From contig NC_072894.1 of assembly GCF_027943255.1 (NCBI RefSeq), forward strand, positions 135,461,601 to 135,525,600: a DNA stretch of 64,000 nt, written 5' to 3'. The notes under the pieces are model-generated. The model was not told where the DNA came from, made no database searches, and saw nothing but the letters and a program-made list of their open reading frames with translations. Position numbers and translations under genes: made by a program. Source of the stretch: Anastrepha obliqua. Taxonomy: Eukaryota; Arthropoda; Insecta; Diptera; Tephritidae. Shown in pieces: positions 45,130 through 55,689 of this stretch (positions are counted from its first letter, which is position 1; each line of letters opens with the position of its first letter).

Positions 45130-45640
45130 AGCTCATTGTTCCATCACCTGCGATACTCGCCGTCACCAACGTGCAAAGTTCCAAAAGTCTTCAGTAGAAT
45201 CTTTCTGTCAAACACTCCGACGGACGATCCTCATCGAATATTATCATCGTCTTCTGTGCCATGGGCTAGAACGGGCATGATGATATCAATATCATTGGCA
45301 TACGGTAATTGTACACTCTTATAAAAAAATGTGCCTGAGCAATTAAGTTTTGCGGCTCGCCCGACCTTCTCCAGCATCAGGTTAAAGAAGTCACACGACA
45401 GCAAGTCACCCTGTCTGAAACCTTGTTTGGCAGCAAACGGCTCGGAGACGTCCTTCCCAATTCTGACGGCGCTGCTGTATTCAGCAACGTCATTTTGTAT
45501 TTGACATTGCGGCATATAGGCAGCTGCTTTTCGTACTGTCAAATTCAGCTTGAAAATACACAAAAAGATGATGTGTGTCGATTCTCCTTTCATGGGTATT
45601 TTCGAAGACTTGGCGTTTTGTGAATATTTGGAATTTTTGG
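45130..45640 (-). mobile_element. RTE-clade LINE fragment with internal deletion, minus strand
   Basis: From 45640 downward: eroded QIFTIRQILEK-like words and IPMKGESTHIIF (the DTHHLF region). Then SAVRIGKDVSEPFAAKQGFR, QGDLLSCDFFNLMLE (motif B) and YANDIDIIMP (motif C, YADD changed to YAND). After it the sequence jumps directly to MPVLAHGTE, a word from well downstream, then to the RKIF/LHVG region (45140-45200). About 300 bases between motif C and the MPVLA block are missing. Dead copy. Confidence 0.85.
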
Positions 45641-46282
45641 AATTATAATGGGCGTAAATTGTAAAGGTGCACCAAGTGTTCTTACTCAACCCTGCCAAAG
45701 GAGTATTTTCACTTACAACATACTTGATGTTACCTTAAATGTTCTTTCATTGCTTTAGTTAATAATCCGAGTTGTTTACTTCGCCGTGCTATGTATTTGG
45801 AGTCGTAGATATTAATTTATGTAATTCCTAATGCACGTCTTTGCGAATCTTACCAAGCCGTTCAGCCTTTTGTCAGCAATTATGTTGATCTTAGGCACAT
45901 TTTTCGAGTCCTAAAAAGAGCAGGGCAGTGGCAAAGTAGGTGTTCCGAATTACCCCTAGCATTTGCTACGTTGCTTGTGTTACACGTCTCGCCTTGGACC
46001 AATCCCATTTTAGCTGCATGATGTGGGGTGAGACAGTGTTACGTCAGTCCTCCAATCAATATATTGCAGTCTTTCCTAAACAGTGATAAAATAAAGTTTG
46101 CAGTTTTCGTATCCCAAGACCATCATTTTGGCCGTTTTTTACGAAGTTTAGTGTACCCATATCTACTGTGTTTCGAGGGCTAGTTCCTCATTTAGTTTCC
46201 TTTTAGAAAGAAGAGTGATATGTTTATGTCTGACGTGCTAAATCTCGTCAAGTGAATACCTAGAGAAACATCAAATTGCGAT
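45641..46282. other. Stretch without a recognised gene
   Basis: Nothing recognised with confidence. Confidence 0.35.
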
Positions 46283-46430
46283 GTTGTTGTTTTTGTAACA
46301 GCATAAACATAACCTAAAAATGGTCTTTGAGTGAAAATCCTTGGCCGAATATAAATCGGTGCCCTTCCGGTAACCAACTGTCGCAGGAGCACTATCTTCT
46401 GACTTGCTTGTAATGTCATACAAATGCCAG
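46283..46430 (-). mobile_element. Possible Jockey-type LINE 3' end, minus strand
   Basis: On the minus strand the stretch ends ATGCTGTTACAAAAACAACA, like the Jockey tail at 10670-10690 (TGCTGTTAACAACAACAACA). It is preceded by GC-richer sequence (GACAGTTGGTTACCGGAAGG). No coding part was recognised, so the assignment rests on the tail only. Confidence 0.4.
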
Positions 46431-47387
46431 TAACACCCCTTTTTCTTCCGCCTAATCTATTAAATTTCTTTATCTAACGTTAAATAAACTCGATAATGAC
46501 ACTTGAACTGCTAATCTAGCGAACAGCTATAAAAACTATAATATTTTTCTTGACTGCCAAAAGTATCATACTTCCATTGGAAACCTTTTTTTTAAACTAA
46601 TCTACCGGAACGCATTTTTGAACTATTAAATGAAGCAATAATTGAGAAAAACATTCTGTCGAATGCCATTTCCAATGGTGCTAAGCCAGCCTACGGTAAG
46701 GCGGAATTCACTCACCACTTTGCTACATTTTCATTTCTTCTTTTATATGAATTTATTAGCCCCTTACGCTCACTTGCATTTGTTCAGTGACAGCTCAGCT
46801 TAGTTTTTTGTAATCCAATTATTCAAAATGTGCGCACGGTACCCGCTATCTGGTTATTCGCTCACTATCGCACACACACGCATACGTGCATATTCATATG
46901 TTAAAAAAGTACAGGCATATCTTTGCGCAGCACCGCTGTTTTACTATTCCTCAATTCATCTCCACTTTGTTACTCTATTCAAATCTACATGGTGGTCCCA
47001 TACACAAGCATCTTTTCAAAAGTAAAATAAATTGAATAATAAATAAATAAAATAAAAATAAAATAAAATAATAAATTTATTTCTTTTGTAGAAAGCAAAA
47101 GCATTTCCAATATTTGTGGAATTCACTTTCTTTTATCTGTCTCCCTGACTGGCCAAAGGTTTTGGAAGCTTATGAATGCATTTTTTTGGCTTCACACGAA
47201 TGGTCTAGAAAATTTCACTATCAAAATTTCTTTTGTATCTGGATTACTTTTAAAATATTGATTTTTGACGATGCCCCTCGAAAAAGTATAACAGCGTCAA
47301 AACAAAACCTTAGAGCCACCAACTGATATCGCCCTGGCAGCTAGCAAAACGTTTACCGAACCTATGCGCAAAAGTCCAAATCTTTCT
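46431..47387. other. AT-rich stretch without a recognised gene
   Basis: Nothing recognised; A-rich AATAAA-type low-complexity run at 47027-47080. Confidence 0.4.
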
Positions 47388-47456
47388 CTCTTCTTCTTGA
47401 TTGATGGGTTAACCGCTTCCCGATTTTTGACGAGCTTAACAAATCTTCCAGCGCCG
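47388..47456 (-). mobile_element. RTE 3'-end fragment, minus strand
   Basis: Minus strand reads GGAAGATTTGTTAAGCTCGT, CAAAAATCGGG, AAGCGGTTAACCCATCAATC, AAGAAGAAGAGAG. It parallels the 3' end of RTE copy 1 (GCTTTGTTAAACTCGGCCAA, AAGCGGTTAACGCGCCAATT, AAGAAGAAGAAG). Confidence 0.75.
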
Positions 47457-47467
47457 GAGGGTGGCTC

Positions 47468-47690
47468 TATATGTAGAATTCTAAGCATGTAGAGAAAGTC
47501 CCTGATCGCTGTTCAATCGGGTGTAGCCAGAATGATTCTTCTGCATATAGTCCAAGCAGTTGATAATTTCGGGGCTTCCCCCAAATATCCTCCGATAGCT
47601 CCCGAACTAATACGAGAAGACGAATCAACTCAGGATTTCTGATTGTGGGCTGGGTCTGAGACCCGCCAAAGAATAAGAGTTCAAATTATC
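47468..47690 (+). mobile_element. RTE 5' UTR fragment, plus strand
   Basis: Begins with a doubled ATGTAGA word (47470 and 47487), like the doubled TGTGTAGAAG at 40060. It continues AAAGTCCCTGATCGCTGTTC, GATTCTTCTGCATATAGTCC, ATCCTCCGATAGCTCCCGAA and GGGTCTGAGACCCGCC, following the copy 1 leader (40085-40290). No endonuclease sequence follows. It lies head to head with an RTE 3' end. Confidence 0.8.
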
Positions 47691-47952
47691 GCTTCTTCTA
47701 CAAAAATTACAATTTCGCGCCGATCCAATCAATATTTTTAGTAATAAATACAAAAGTTTTGAGTGTCAAAAAATTAGATATTATTCCACAAAACAAAAAA
47801 CATCTGTATTTGAACCCCTCTGTATAATTTTGTATTTATGTATTTGAAAATGTCACTCATTTGCCATTTCGAGTCTTACTCCATTCTTTTGTGTGGTTAG
47901 CGCTTTGTTAATGATTTTTTTGTTTCAATTTCGCCAACATTGTCTCGACTAG

Positions 47953-48204
47953 CGTCTACACTCACTTTCTACATTTCGTTGTGTTCGTGATGCTGCCAGA
48001 TATCTCAACCACTTGTACCAGAATGTTTTAGAATGGCATGTAATGCATTGTAAGCAAGTGACAAGGGAGGACACTTTTGATAAATTTAAATGTTTAAACC
48101 ATCCCAACAGTGTTGGTAATGTCAAAGTGGAATTCAGTGGTCCCATTGAATATATACCTCACACCCTCAACAACATTAGTCAGTGGGTGGATTTGTGGAC
48201 TTAA
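47953..48204 (+). other. Unrecognised open frame with protein-like composition
   Basis: An open frame of about 83 codons following a TAG at about 47950, without an early ATG. It reads RDAARYLNHLYQNVLEWHV, then KQVTREDTFDKFKCLNHPNS, VKVEFSGPIEYIPHTLNNI and SQWVDLWT. Unlike most frames here it is not dominated by F, I, K, N and Y and has balanced composition. I do not recognise a family. It could be a transposon or exon fragment, or chance. Confidence 0.25.
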
Positions 48205-48382
48205 GTTGTGGCAAGAAAAGACATAAATAACTTTTGGGATTGTCGCATTAGAATGAAGGAAAACCAAAGGCTTTAAGAATTTAAATTTATGCGAGAAATG
48301 CAAAAAATCTCAGTGAATTTAAATGAGAACAAAATATTAGCAATTATTATTAAGAGTACAGAATACAGAAAGTAGGATATGG

Positions 48383-48735
48383 AAAATATAGAATATAGAA
48401 TATAGAAAACAGAATATAAAATATAGAATATAGAATATAGAATATAGAATATAGAATATAGAATATAGAATATAGAATATAGAATATAGAATATAGAATA
48501 TAGAATATAGAATATAGAATATAGAATATAGAATATAGAATATAGAATATAGAATATAGAATATAGAATATAGAATATAGAATATAGAATATAGAATATA
48601 GAATATAGAATATAGAATATAGAATATAGAATATAGAATATAGAATATAGAATATAGAATATAGAATATAGAATATAGAATATAGAATATAGAATATAGA
48701 ATATAGAATATAGAATATAGAATATAGAATATATA
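48383..48735. repeat. 7-bp tandem satellite (GAATATA)n
   Basis: About 350 bp of the unit GAATATA, uninterrupted from about 48422 to 48735 (some 44-45 units), preceded by degenerate units from about 48383. The unit is not a known arthropod telomere repeat. Because seven is not a multiple of three and the unit has no stop on the minus strand, it creates long artefactual frames there. Confidence 0.97.
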
Positions 48736-48774
48736 GAGGTTCATTTGAACGCAAGTGAAGTTACATTTCCATCT

Positions 48775-49866
48775 GTCAATTCATTCTTTGTTCGCAAGCC
48801 ATTTAGTATCGACATGTGACAGTATTTTCTACAATGGAAGGTTTCATTTTTGGAAGGTTCAAAAGCAAAGGAAATTTATGAATGATTGTTGGAAATGTAT
48901 AAGTACATTGCGCCATCAATTAGTAAAGTGAAAATATGGGTTCCTGAACTTTAACGTGGTCATACAAGCTTTGAAGACATCCAAAAACAGCAGCAACAGC
49001 AGAAATCGTAGAGAAAATGCGATATATCGTATTGGAAAATCGTCGAATGACTGAAGTAGGCTTAGAATGATAGAAGCCCTAGGCATCTCATTGGGTAGAG
49101 TAATGAATATTTTGACTGAAGTATTTGGTTTCAGAAAGCTGTGCACACAATGGGTGCCGCATTCGTTAACAATGGAACAAAAACACATTCGACTGTGAAT
49201 TTTTCAACAACATTTAGAGCGTTTTTGAAAGGATAAAGTGGATTTTGCACATCAATTCGCCACTATGGAAGAGACTTGTGTCTGGGATATGATCCTAAAT
49301 CGAAATAAGAGGCAAATAGTGGTGTGAACCTGATTCCTGGGCTCCGAAACGAATTCGTGTCCAGAAATCGGCCAAGAAGGTTTTAGCATCAGTTTTTTGG
49401 GATGCGAAAGGATTTTTGTGTGTGGATTACTTGCAAACTGGTAAAACAATAAATTCTGAATATTATATTCGTGAAAAAAGACACAGTTCGCAAAAGGAAA
49501 ATAATTTCCTCATCAGGATAATGCACCGTGTCACAAGAGACAATGCATTGTCAATGGCTAAAATCCATGAATTAATGTCCGAATTGTTGGAATACCTACC
49601 TTCACCAGATTTGACCTCTAACGACTTCCATCTGTTCCGAGACCTAAACAAAGGAACGATTTTTTTATCAAATGATGAAGTCATAACAACTGTGGGAACG
49701 TATTTTACAGCCCTTCCAGATTCTTACTTCAGGGATGGAATTCATAAATTGATTTCTTATTGGAACAAATGTATTGAAGTTCAGGGAGACTATACTGAAT
49801 AATGAAGAGTATTTCAAACCATAAAATTGGGATACTCTTACCGAACCTTAAAACTTATTGAACAGC
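48775..49866 (+). mobile_element. mariner relic, irritans-like, nearly full span
   Basis: Order of transposase blocks across several frames: GSKAKEIYE, APSISKVKIWV, TSFEDIQK, RRMTEVG and IEALGISLGRVMNILTEVFG. Then come FRKLCTQWVPHSLTMEQKHI (the WVPHEL linker as WVPHSL), MEETCVWD (the first catalytic Asp replaced by Glu), LQTGKTINSEYY, MAKIHEL, SPDLTSNDFHLFRDL and KCIEVQGDY. The HQDN block is destroyed at about 49510-49545. At least six stops or frame changes. The right end AACAGCCTAGTA at about 49855-49870 may be the terminal repeat; the left end is replaced by or abuts the satellite. Confidence 0.85.
49416..49802 (+). pseudogene. mariner transposase C-terminal frame
   Basis: 128 codons of the relic that happen to be open. 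They hold the DYLQTGKTINSEYY block, a scrambled catalytic segment, then AMAKIHELM or its equivalent, SPDLTSND (third catalytic Asp kept) and the KCIEVQGDYTE end typical of irritans-type transposases. The HQDNAPCH-like segment is read out of frame, so the second catalytic Asp is missing. Confidence 0.8.
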
Positions 49867-49869
49867 CTA

Positions 49870-51292
49870 GTATTTAAAGACATTACGCTTAAGAAATTCT
49901 TTGGCATATTTTGTGTTTGATGTTGTATGTTATAGCGTTCCAAACTCTTTTGTGATTTGTAGATCTGTCCTAAGCCTTTCATTGCTTATAAAGTCATCAT
50001 TAGTGGAATTGATTGCACCGCGGGAGAAAAAAAAAACTTTAAACTTTTTCAGAACTTTTTGGGATTAACATGAAAACTAATTATACATTCAATAATTCCA
50101 TCATTCAATCGTCAAAGATGTTGTTAAACCATGGAAATCCGGTTTAATAAATTTGTGTTTAATAAGTGTGCAACGAGTGGATTCAAGCTTCTGGTACAAA
50201 AGCACGCAAGAATAAGCAGAAATCCAATAAACGAGATATGTGTAAATAAGGATATGAATTAAGAATCGCAAAATGCCTGCTTGAACAACCAAGAAGCATG
50301 AAGCAATTACTTCATATATGAAATGCATGATAGCTACACATGCATGTGTGTTTGCATACATATATCGGTGGACAATTTGGCAATATAGGTATAAGCGACA
50401 GCAAATATTCCTGCCAAGCAATTTTAATAGGCTTCCAAATAGCAAACAACAAATACCAAAAATCTCATTATTGATTGAAATATTCGATTGCTGCGAGGTA
50501 TCAATACTTTTGCTTACTGTTTCACAAGCAGCAGGGCTTATAAATCGCACAAATTGGACGCACACTACAACAGGCACAATTTTCAGCTAGCGGAAAGCTG
50601 GTGCTCAGCGCACCATGGCGTATACGTTATCTGGTTCCCCTACATATCTGCCAGTTGCAGTGATGTTTCGTAGCTAAAACACAAAGGCACACACAACAAA
50701 ACGAATGGCGTAGCATGGAAAGACAGAGATAGGGGCAGGCAGCTGGAGTAATAAAAATCATAAATGCAAAGTTACGATTTGGCTTATTGGAGCTGATAAT
50801 TGTGTTATGTTGCTGATATATGAAAACTCATTCATTTTCAATTTAAATTGATGTTTGTTATATTTACATGCACGTGAGGTCTATGTGATAAATGAAGTTA
50901 ATCTTGCACTTGTTCCAAGGTGCACTGAGGCGTATATAACTTGTGCTTTTGCCCACAAGTGTTTCGTTACTGATATGGAAATATCCAATTGAACGAATGA
51001 AAATTCGAGAACAGTTTGTGATTTTTGCACTCATACAAACATGCTCGTGTAGACCAAATATTTGCATAAGTTTATTTGTAAAATGTGCCTGCTTTCGGTG
51101 CGCTGTCATTGAGTAAATTATTTCGAATCAGATTTGTTTACTTTGTTGGCCTCATTTAGGGTATATGACTAAGAAAGTTCAATACATAAATGTATTTGTG
51201 TAAATATGGATTAGGCTATCAGGCATCACTTAATGAGAATTTACGGACACAATAGTTAATATGACAGAAAAAAATTATGTTAATTTTTAGAC
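49870..51292. other. AT-rich stretch without a recognised gene
   Basis: Nothing recognised on either strand. Confidence 0.4.
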
Positions 51293-51299
51293 TCTTTTT

Positions 51300-53447
51300 C
51301 TTAATAGGCGCGATAACCGCTAACGCGATTTTGGTCGAGTTTAACAAAGCGCGCCAGTCGTTTCTTTCTCGTGCTAACCGGCGCCAATTGGACACACCAA
51401 GTGAAGCCAAGTCCTTCTCCACCTGATCTTTCCAACGCAGAGGAGGCCTTCCTCTTCCTCTACCACCACCAGCTGGAACCGCATCGAATACTTTCAAAGC
51501 CGGAGCGTTTGTATCCATTCGGACGACATGACCCAGCCAACGTAGCCGCTGGATCTTTATTCGCTGCGATATGTCTATGTCGTCGTAAAGTTCATACAGC
51601 TCATCGTTCCATCGTCTACGATATTTGCCGTTGCCAACGTGCAAAGGTCCAAAAATCTTACGCAGAATCTCTCTCTCGAGCACTCCAAGCATCGCTTCAT
51701 CGGATGTTGTCATCGTCCAAGCTTCTACGCCACACGCTAGGACGGGCATGATGAGAGTCTTGTAGAGCGTTAGTTTTGATCGTCGAGAGAGGACTTTACT
51801 GCTCAGTTGCCTACTTAGTCCAAAGTAGCACTTGCTGGCAAGAGAGATTCTACGTTGGATTTCAAGGCTGACATTGTTATTGGTGTTAATGCTGGTTCCT
51901 AAATAAACGAAGTCTTTTACAACCTCGAAATTATAACTGTCAACAGTTACGTGGTTGCCGATACGCGAGTGCGCCGACTGTTTGTTTGAAAACAGGAGAG
52001 ACTTCGTTTTGTCCTCGTTCACCACCAGAGCCATTCGCTTTGCCTCTTTATCCAGTTTGGAGAAGGCAGAACTAACAGCGCGGTTGTTAAGGTCAATGAT
52101 GTCAATATCATCGGCATACGCCAGCAATTGTACGCTCCTATAAAAAATTGTGCCTGAGCGATTAAGTTCTGCGGCTCGTACGATGCTCTCCAACATCAGG
52201 TTAAAGAAGTCACACGACAGCGAGTCACCCTGTCTGAAACCTCGTTTGGGATCAAACGGCTCGGAGAGGTCCTTCCCAATTCTGACGGCGCTGCTGGTGT
52301 TGAGCAACGTCATCTTACATAGCCGTATTAGTTTTGTGGGGATACCAAATTCAGACATCGCGGCATACAGATAACTCCTCTTCGTACTGTCGTATGCAGC
52401 TTTGAAATCGACGAAAAGATGGTGTGTGTCGATTCTCCTTTCAAGGATCTTTTGCAAGATTTGGCGTATTGTGAATATTTGGTTGATGGTAGACTTTCCA
52501 TGTCTGAACCTACACTGATAAGGCCCAATCAGTTGGTTGACGGTGGGCTTCAGCCTTTCACACAATACGCGCGCTGGAACCTTATAGGCGATATTTAGAA
52601 GACTAATCCCGCGGTAATTGGCACAAATTGCAGGATCGCCCTTCTTATGGATTGGGCAGAGCACACTTAAATTCCAATCGGCAGGCATGCTTTCATCCGA
52701 CCATAATTTGCATAGGAGCTGATGCACCTTACCAACTCCTCGCCGCCATGTTTGAATAGCTCAGCCGGCAGTCCGTCGGCGCCTGCGGCTTTGTTGTTCT
52801 TTTGCCGCGTTATCGCTATTCTCACCTCGTCATGGTCGGGTAGTGGAATGTCAATTCCGTCGACAACGATTGGGGTATCGGGATCTTCACACTCTCTGTG
52901 ACATGCGCAGCTGTCACTGTTTAATAGGCTCGAGAAGTGTTCCCTCCATAATTTAAGAATGTTCTGTACGTCAGTCACCAGATCGCCGTCTTTGTTCTTA
53001 CAGGAAAACACCCCGCTCTTAAAACCTTCTGTAAGCCGCCGAATTTCCTGATAGAATTTTCGGGCGTTGTTCCTGTTGGCCAGCATCTCAAGCTCCTCGC
53101 ACTCACGTGGCCTCTCGGTTCTTTTTTCGGATAATACGTCTCTCTTCCATTTTTAGCTCTCTGTAGCGATCCCACATGGCTCGCGTTGCGCCCGATCGCA
53201 GCGTGGCTCTATAGACGGCATCCTTTCTTTCTGCGGCAGCATGACATTCCTCGTCGTACCAATTGTTTTTTCGGGCTCGCCGGAATCCGATTTTTTCTTC
53301 GGCGGCGGTACGTAGAGAACGAGAAATGTTGCTCCATTGTTCGTGCTTGCCGGTTTGTTGGGCAGTGCTCTCTGAGAGCAGGAGTGAGAGTCGAGTGGCG
53401 AATCTTCTGGCTGTCTGTTGTGATTGCAGCTTTTCGATGTCGAACAT
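51300..53447 (-). pseudogene. RTE copy 2 reverse-transcriptase region
   Basis: Three frames: 53447-53103 (MFDIEKLQSQQ to ERRIIRKKN), 53086-52667 (LANRNNARKFYQEIRRLTEG to AAGADGLPAELFKHGGEELV), and a 502-codon frame from 52727. The last carries WNLSVLCPIHKKGDP, NYRGISLLNIAYKVPARVLC, QCRFRHGKSTINQIF (Gly of QCGF changed to Arg), LFVDFKAAYDS (motif A), GFRQGDSLSCDFFNLMLE (motif B), YADDIDII (motif C), YLGTSI, LRWLGHVVRM and GRGRGRPPLRWKDQVEKDL. All catalytic Asp residues of the RT are present. The frame reads on past the element end into flanking DNA. A 2-bp deletion near 52720 joins the last two frames incorrectly. Confidence 0.92.
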
Positions 53448-53450
53448 TCT

Positions 53451-54281
53451 TTACGTAGGTAGATGCACGTCTTTTGCTGCACAGAGGCGTGTGCGCAGTT
53501 TGGCTGCAACAAGGTAATGATCCGAGTCGATGTTGGGTCCTCGGATCGTACGTACATCTAATACACTAGAAGCGTGTCTTCCATCTATTACAACATGATC
53601 GATCTGGTTTCGTGTTTTTCGATCAGGGGACAGCCAGGTAGCTTGGTGGATCTTTTTATGCTGGAATCTGGAGCTGCAGACTACCATGTTCCGGGCCCCG
53701 GCGAAGTCGATCAGCCTCTGTCCGTTACCAGATGTTTCGTTGTGCAGGCTGAATTTTCCGACTGTGGGACCAAAAACTCCCTCCTAGCCCACCCTGGCGT
53801 TGAAGTAGCCAAGCACGATTTTTATGTCGTGGCGGGGGCAGCGCTCATACGAACGTTCCAAGCCCTCATAGAAGGAATCTTTGGTCGCATCGTCCTTCTC
53901 TTCCGTCGGGGCGTGGGCGCAAATTAGCGATATGTTAAAAGAACGGGCTTTGATGCGGATTATTGCGAGACGCTCGTCCAACGGAGTGAACGACAGTACT
54001 TGGCGACGAAGTCTCTCTCCCACAACAAGTCCGACACCGAATTTGCGCTCCTTTACATGGCAGCTGTAGTAGACGTCGCAAGGTCCTATGGTTTTCTTGC
54101 CTTGCCCCGTCCATCGCAATTCTTGGATGGCAGTGATGTCAGCCTTTACTCTCACGAGGGCATCAGCCAGCCGAGCAGAGGCACCTTCCCCATTAAGGGA
54201 CTGGACATTCCAGGTGCATGCCCTCAAATCGCATTCCTTATTTCGTTTGCAGTGGTCGTCATCAGGGTTGGAAGTTCTCAT
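53451..54281 (-). pseudogene. RTE copy 2 endonuclease region
   Basis: Opens at MRTSNPDDDHCKRNKECDLR. Then come CTWNVQSLNGEGASARLADA, DITAIQELRWTGQGKKTIG (with the catalytic Glu of the AP-endonuclease fold), VGLVVGERLRRQVLSF, FNISLICAHAPTEEKDD, and KIVLGYFNARVG, where the usual catalytic Asp of LGDFN is Tyr. After a frame break come the ending blocks [20 protein letters not shown] and [20 protein letters not shown], with the catalytic SDH. LGYFN probably inactivates the nuclease independently of the frame break. Confidence 0.88.
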
Positions 54282-54397
54282 CCGAGGCTTTGTTGCTGTT
54301 GCGAAAGATTTTACTTAGGAATTAAATTACGCAGTTCTGGGACAAAAACCTTTTGAATTATTATTGCGCGGTAAATCTTAGCTAATTTAATCTGCTT

Positions 54398-54490
54398 TCT
54401 CTTCTTCTTGATTGGCCCAATAATCGCCTAAGCGATTTTGGTCGATTCTAGAAAATCGCGCCAGTCGTTTCTTTCTCGTGCGAACCGCAA
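54398..54490 (-). mobile_element. RTE-type 3'-end fragment, minus strand
   Basis: Minus strand: CGGTTCGCACGAGAAAGAAA, CGACTGGCGCGATTTTCTAG, CCAAAATCGCTTAGGCGATT and GGGCCAATCAAGAAGAAGAG. It parallels the last 90 bases of copy 1 but differs enough to be another subfamily. It lies about 75 bp from the 5' boundary of copy 2. Confidence 0.8.
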
Positions 54491-55689
54491 TGATTTTGTT
54501 TAGCTCACTGAGTAGTAATGATTTTTCTTCACTTTTTATTAATAAAGAATTGCTTTTTCTCACTTCAATTACGTATTAAGTTTTCCAAGTGATATTCGAT
54601 TTTTTTTATTACTAAGTAGGTCAAGTTAATAATGGGAAGCAATAATTAATCGTGGAAGTTAGCGCAAAGAAAATTAAAAGCCAAATAGAATTATAAAAAG
54701 TTAATTTTTTTTATTGTTAAGCAAGCACTTATTTGTCCTAGGTATTTCAAGAGCAGAATTGTTCCTCTTATCTCGCAGCCAGTTTGTCATAGTAGACGCT
54801 GAAGCGAATTTTCAAATCAAGCATCCTCGTTACCCCGTCTACTTACCCCGCTTTAACTCAAACCAATGGGATTTAGACAATCTGTCAGCTTTACCTTTTA
54901 ACCTTTTCCTGGTTAGTAATTTCTCTCCTCTCACCTAACTATTACCTGTTTTTTTTTTACTTCCTTTCTCTGTTTTACCTTTCACTGAATTTACGAAAAA
55001 TAATTACAACAGAAAATGACGAAAGAGAAGAGGTTTACAATTGAGCAAAATATTCATTAAAAATTGTCATCAAGAAAAAAGATGAAATGAAGTGGAGATT
55101 TTCCTGCTCACTTCATTATCAAGTGGAAGGTATAGACTGTCAGCAGAGGTAATTAAAAACGTTGTTGAGTTGCAGCGGTGCAGAAATTTCATGTTTACGT
55201 CAATAGCTTTGCGTTAGAAGGAAATTGAGCTGCGACTATGATAAATATCATTTTACTGATGGAGCTTAAGTTACAAATGTGCAAGTAAATCCGCTCTTAT
55301 TGGAGAATTTTCTATTTGGCAAGAGCTTATGTAGGTTAAGTTGAGGTAGCCATCCTGAATAACCACACGCAAATATATAAATACTGGCAGTCCAGTCGGA
55401 TACAAGCGGATAAATGAGTATAGCAAAGGGGTAAAGCAAAGGGATTTAAAAGAGTTATAATTATTATTAAAGAATCAGCGAGTGCTATGACGGGAATTCT
55501 GCAGGACGCTGATAAATTTCCTTCATAATTTATTTGGAATACTCAAAAGTGAGTAACAAAGTCTTGGAACCTTAAAGAGTGATAGTAAAACACTAAAACA
55601 GCAGTTACAGTGATGGTTCCACCTACTTCTCCTAAAGAGGGTTGTCACACTATGGACTATAAATAATATACGTAGGTATCTTCACCCAG
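54491..55689. other. AT-rich stretch without a recognised gene
   Basis: Nothing recognised apart from CAGCTAACCTAACTCG at about 55687-55702, a possible LINE terminal word. Confidence 0.4.

Larger units (their letters stand above)
51293..54325 (-). mobile_element. RTE-clade LINE copy 2, minus strand
   Basis: Same family as copy 1 and collinear with it. The homology begins at GCCTCGGATGAGA (about 54285-54297), so the leader is missing and the copy is 5'-truncated just upstream of the ORF. The 3' end (CGCGCCTATTAAGAAAAAGA at about 51293-51310) lacks a clean (GAA)n. It has fewer lesions than copy 1: frame breaks at about 53785-53700, 53448, 53100 and 52720. No target-site duplication was found. 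Confidence 0.92.

Noticed and set aside
48383..48735. CRISPR array or telomeric repeat
   Set aside because: No spacers, a 7-bp unit, eukaryotic context; the unit is neither TTAGG nor any telomere repeat known to me.
48337..48754. Two overlapping minus-strand frames of about 135 codons repeating ILYSIFY
   Set aside because: Translation of the 7-bp satellite, which has no stop on the minus strand in any phase; no gene.
51371..54356. Plus-strand frames across the RTE copy 2 region (for example 51371-51751, 53574-53927, 54000-54356)
   Set aside because: Antisense shadows of the RTE coding region; the same shadows appear opposite copy 1.
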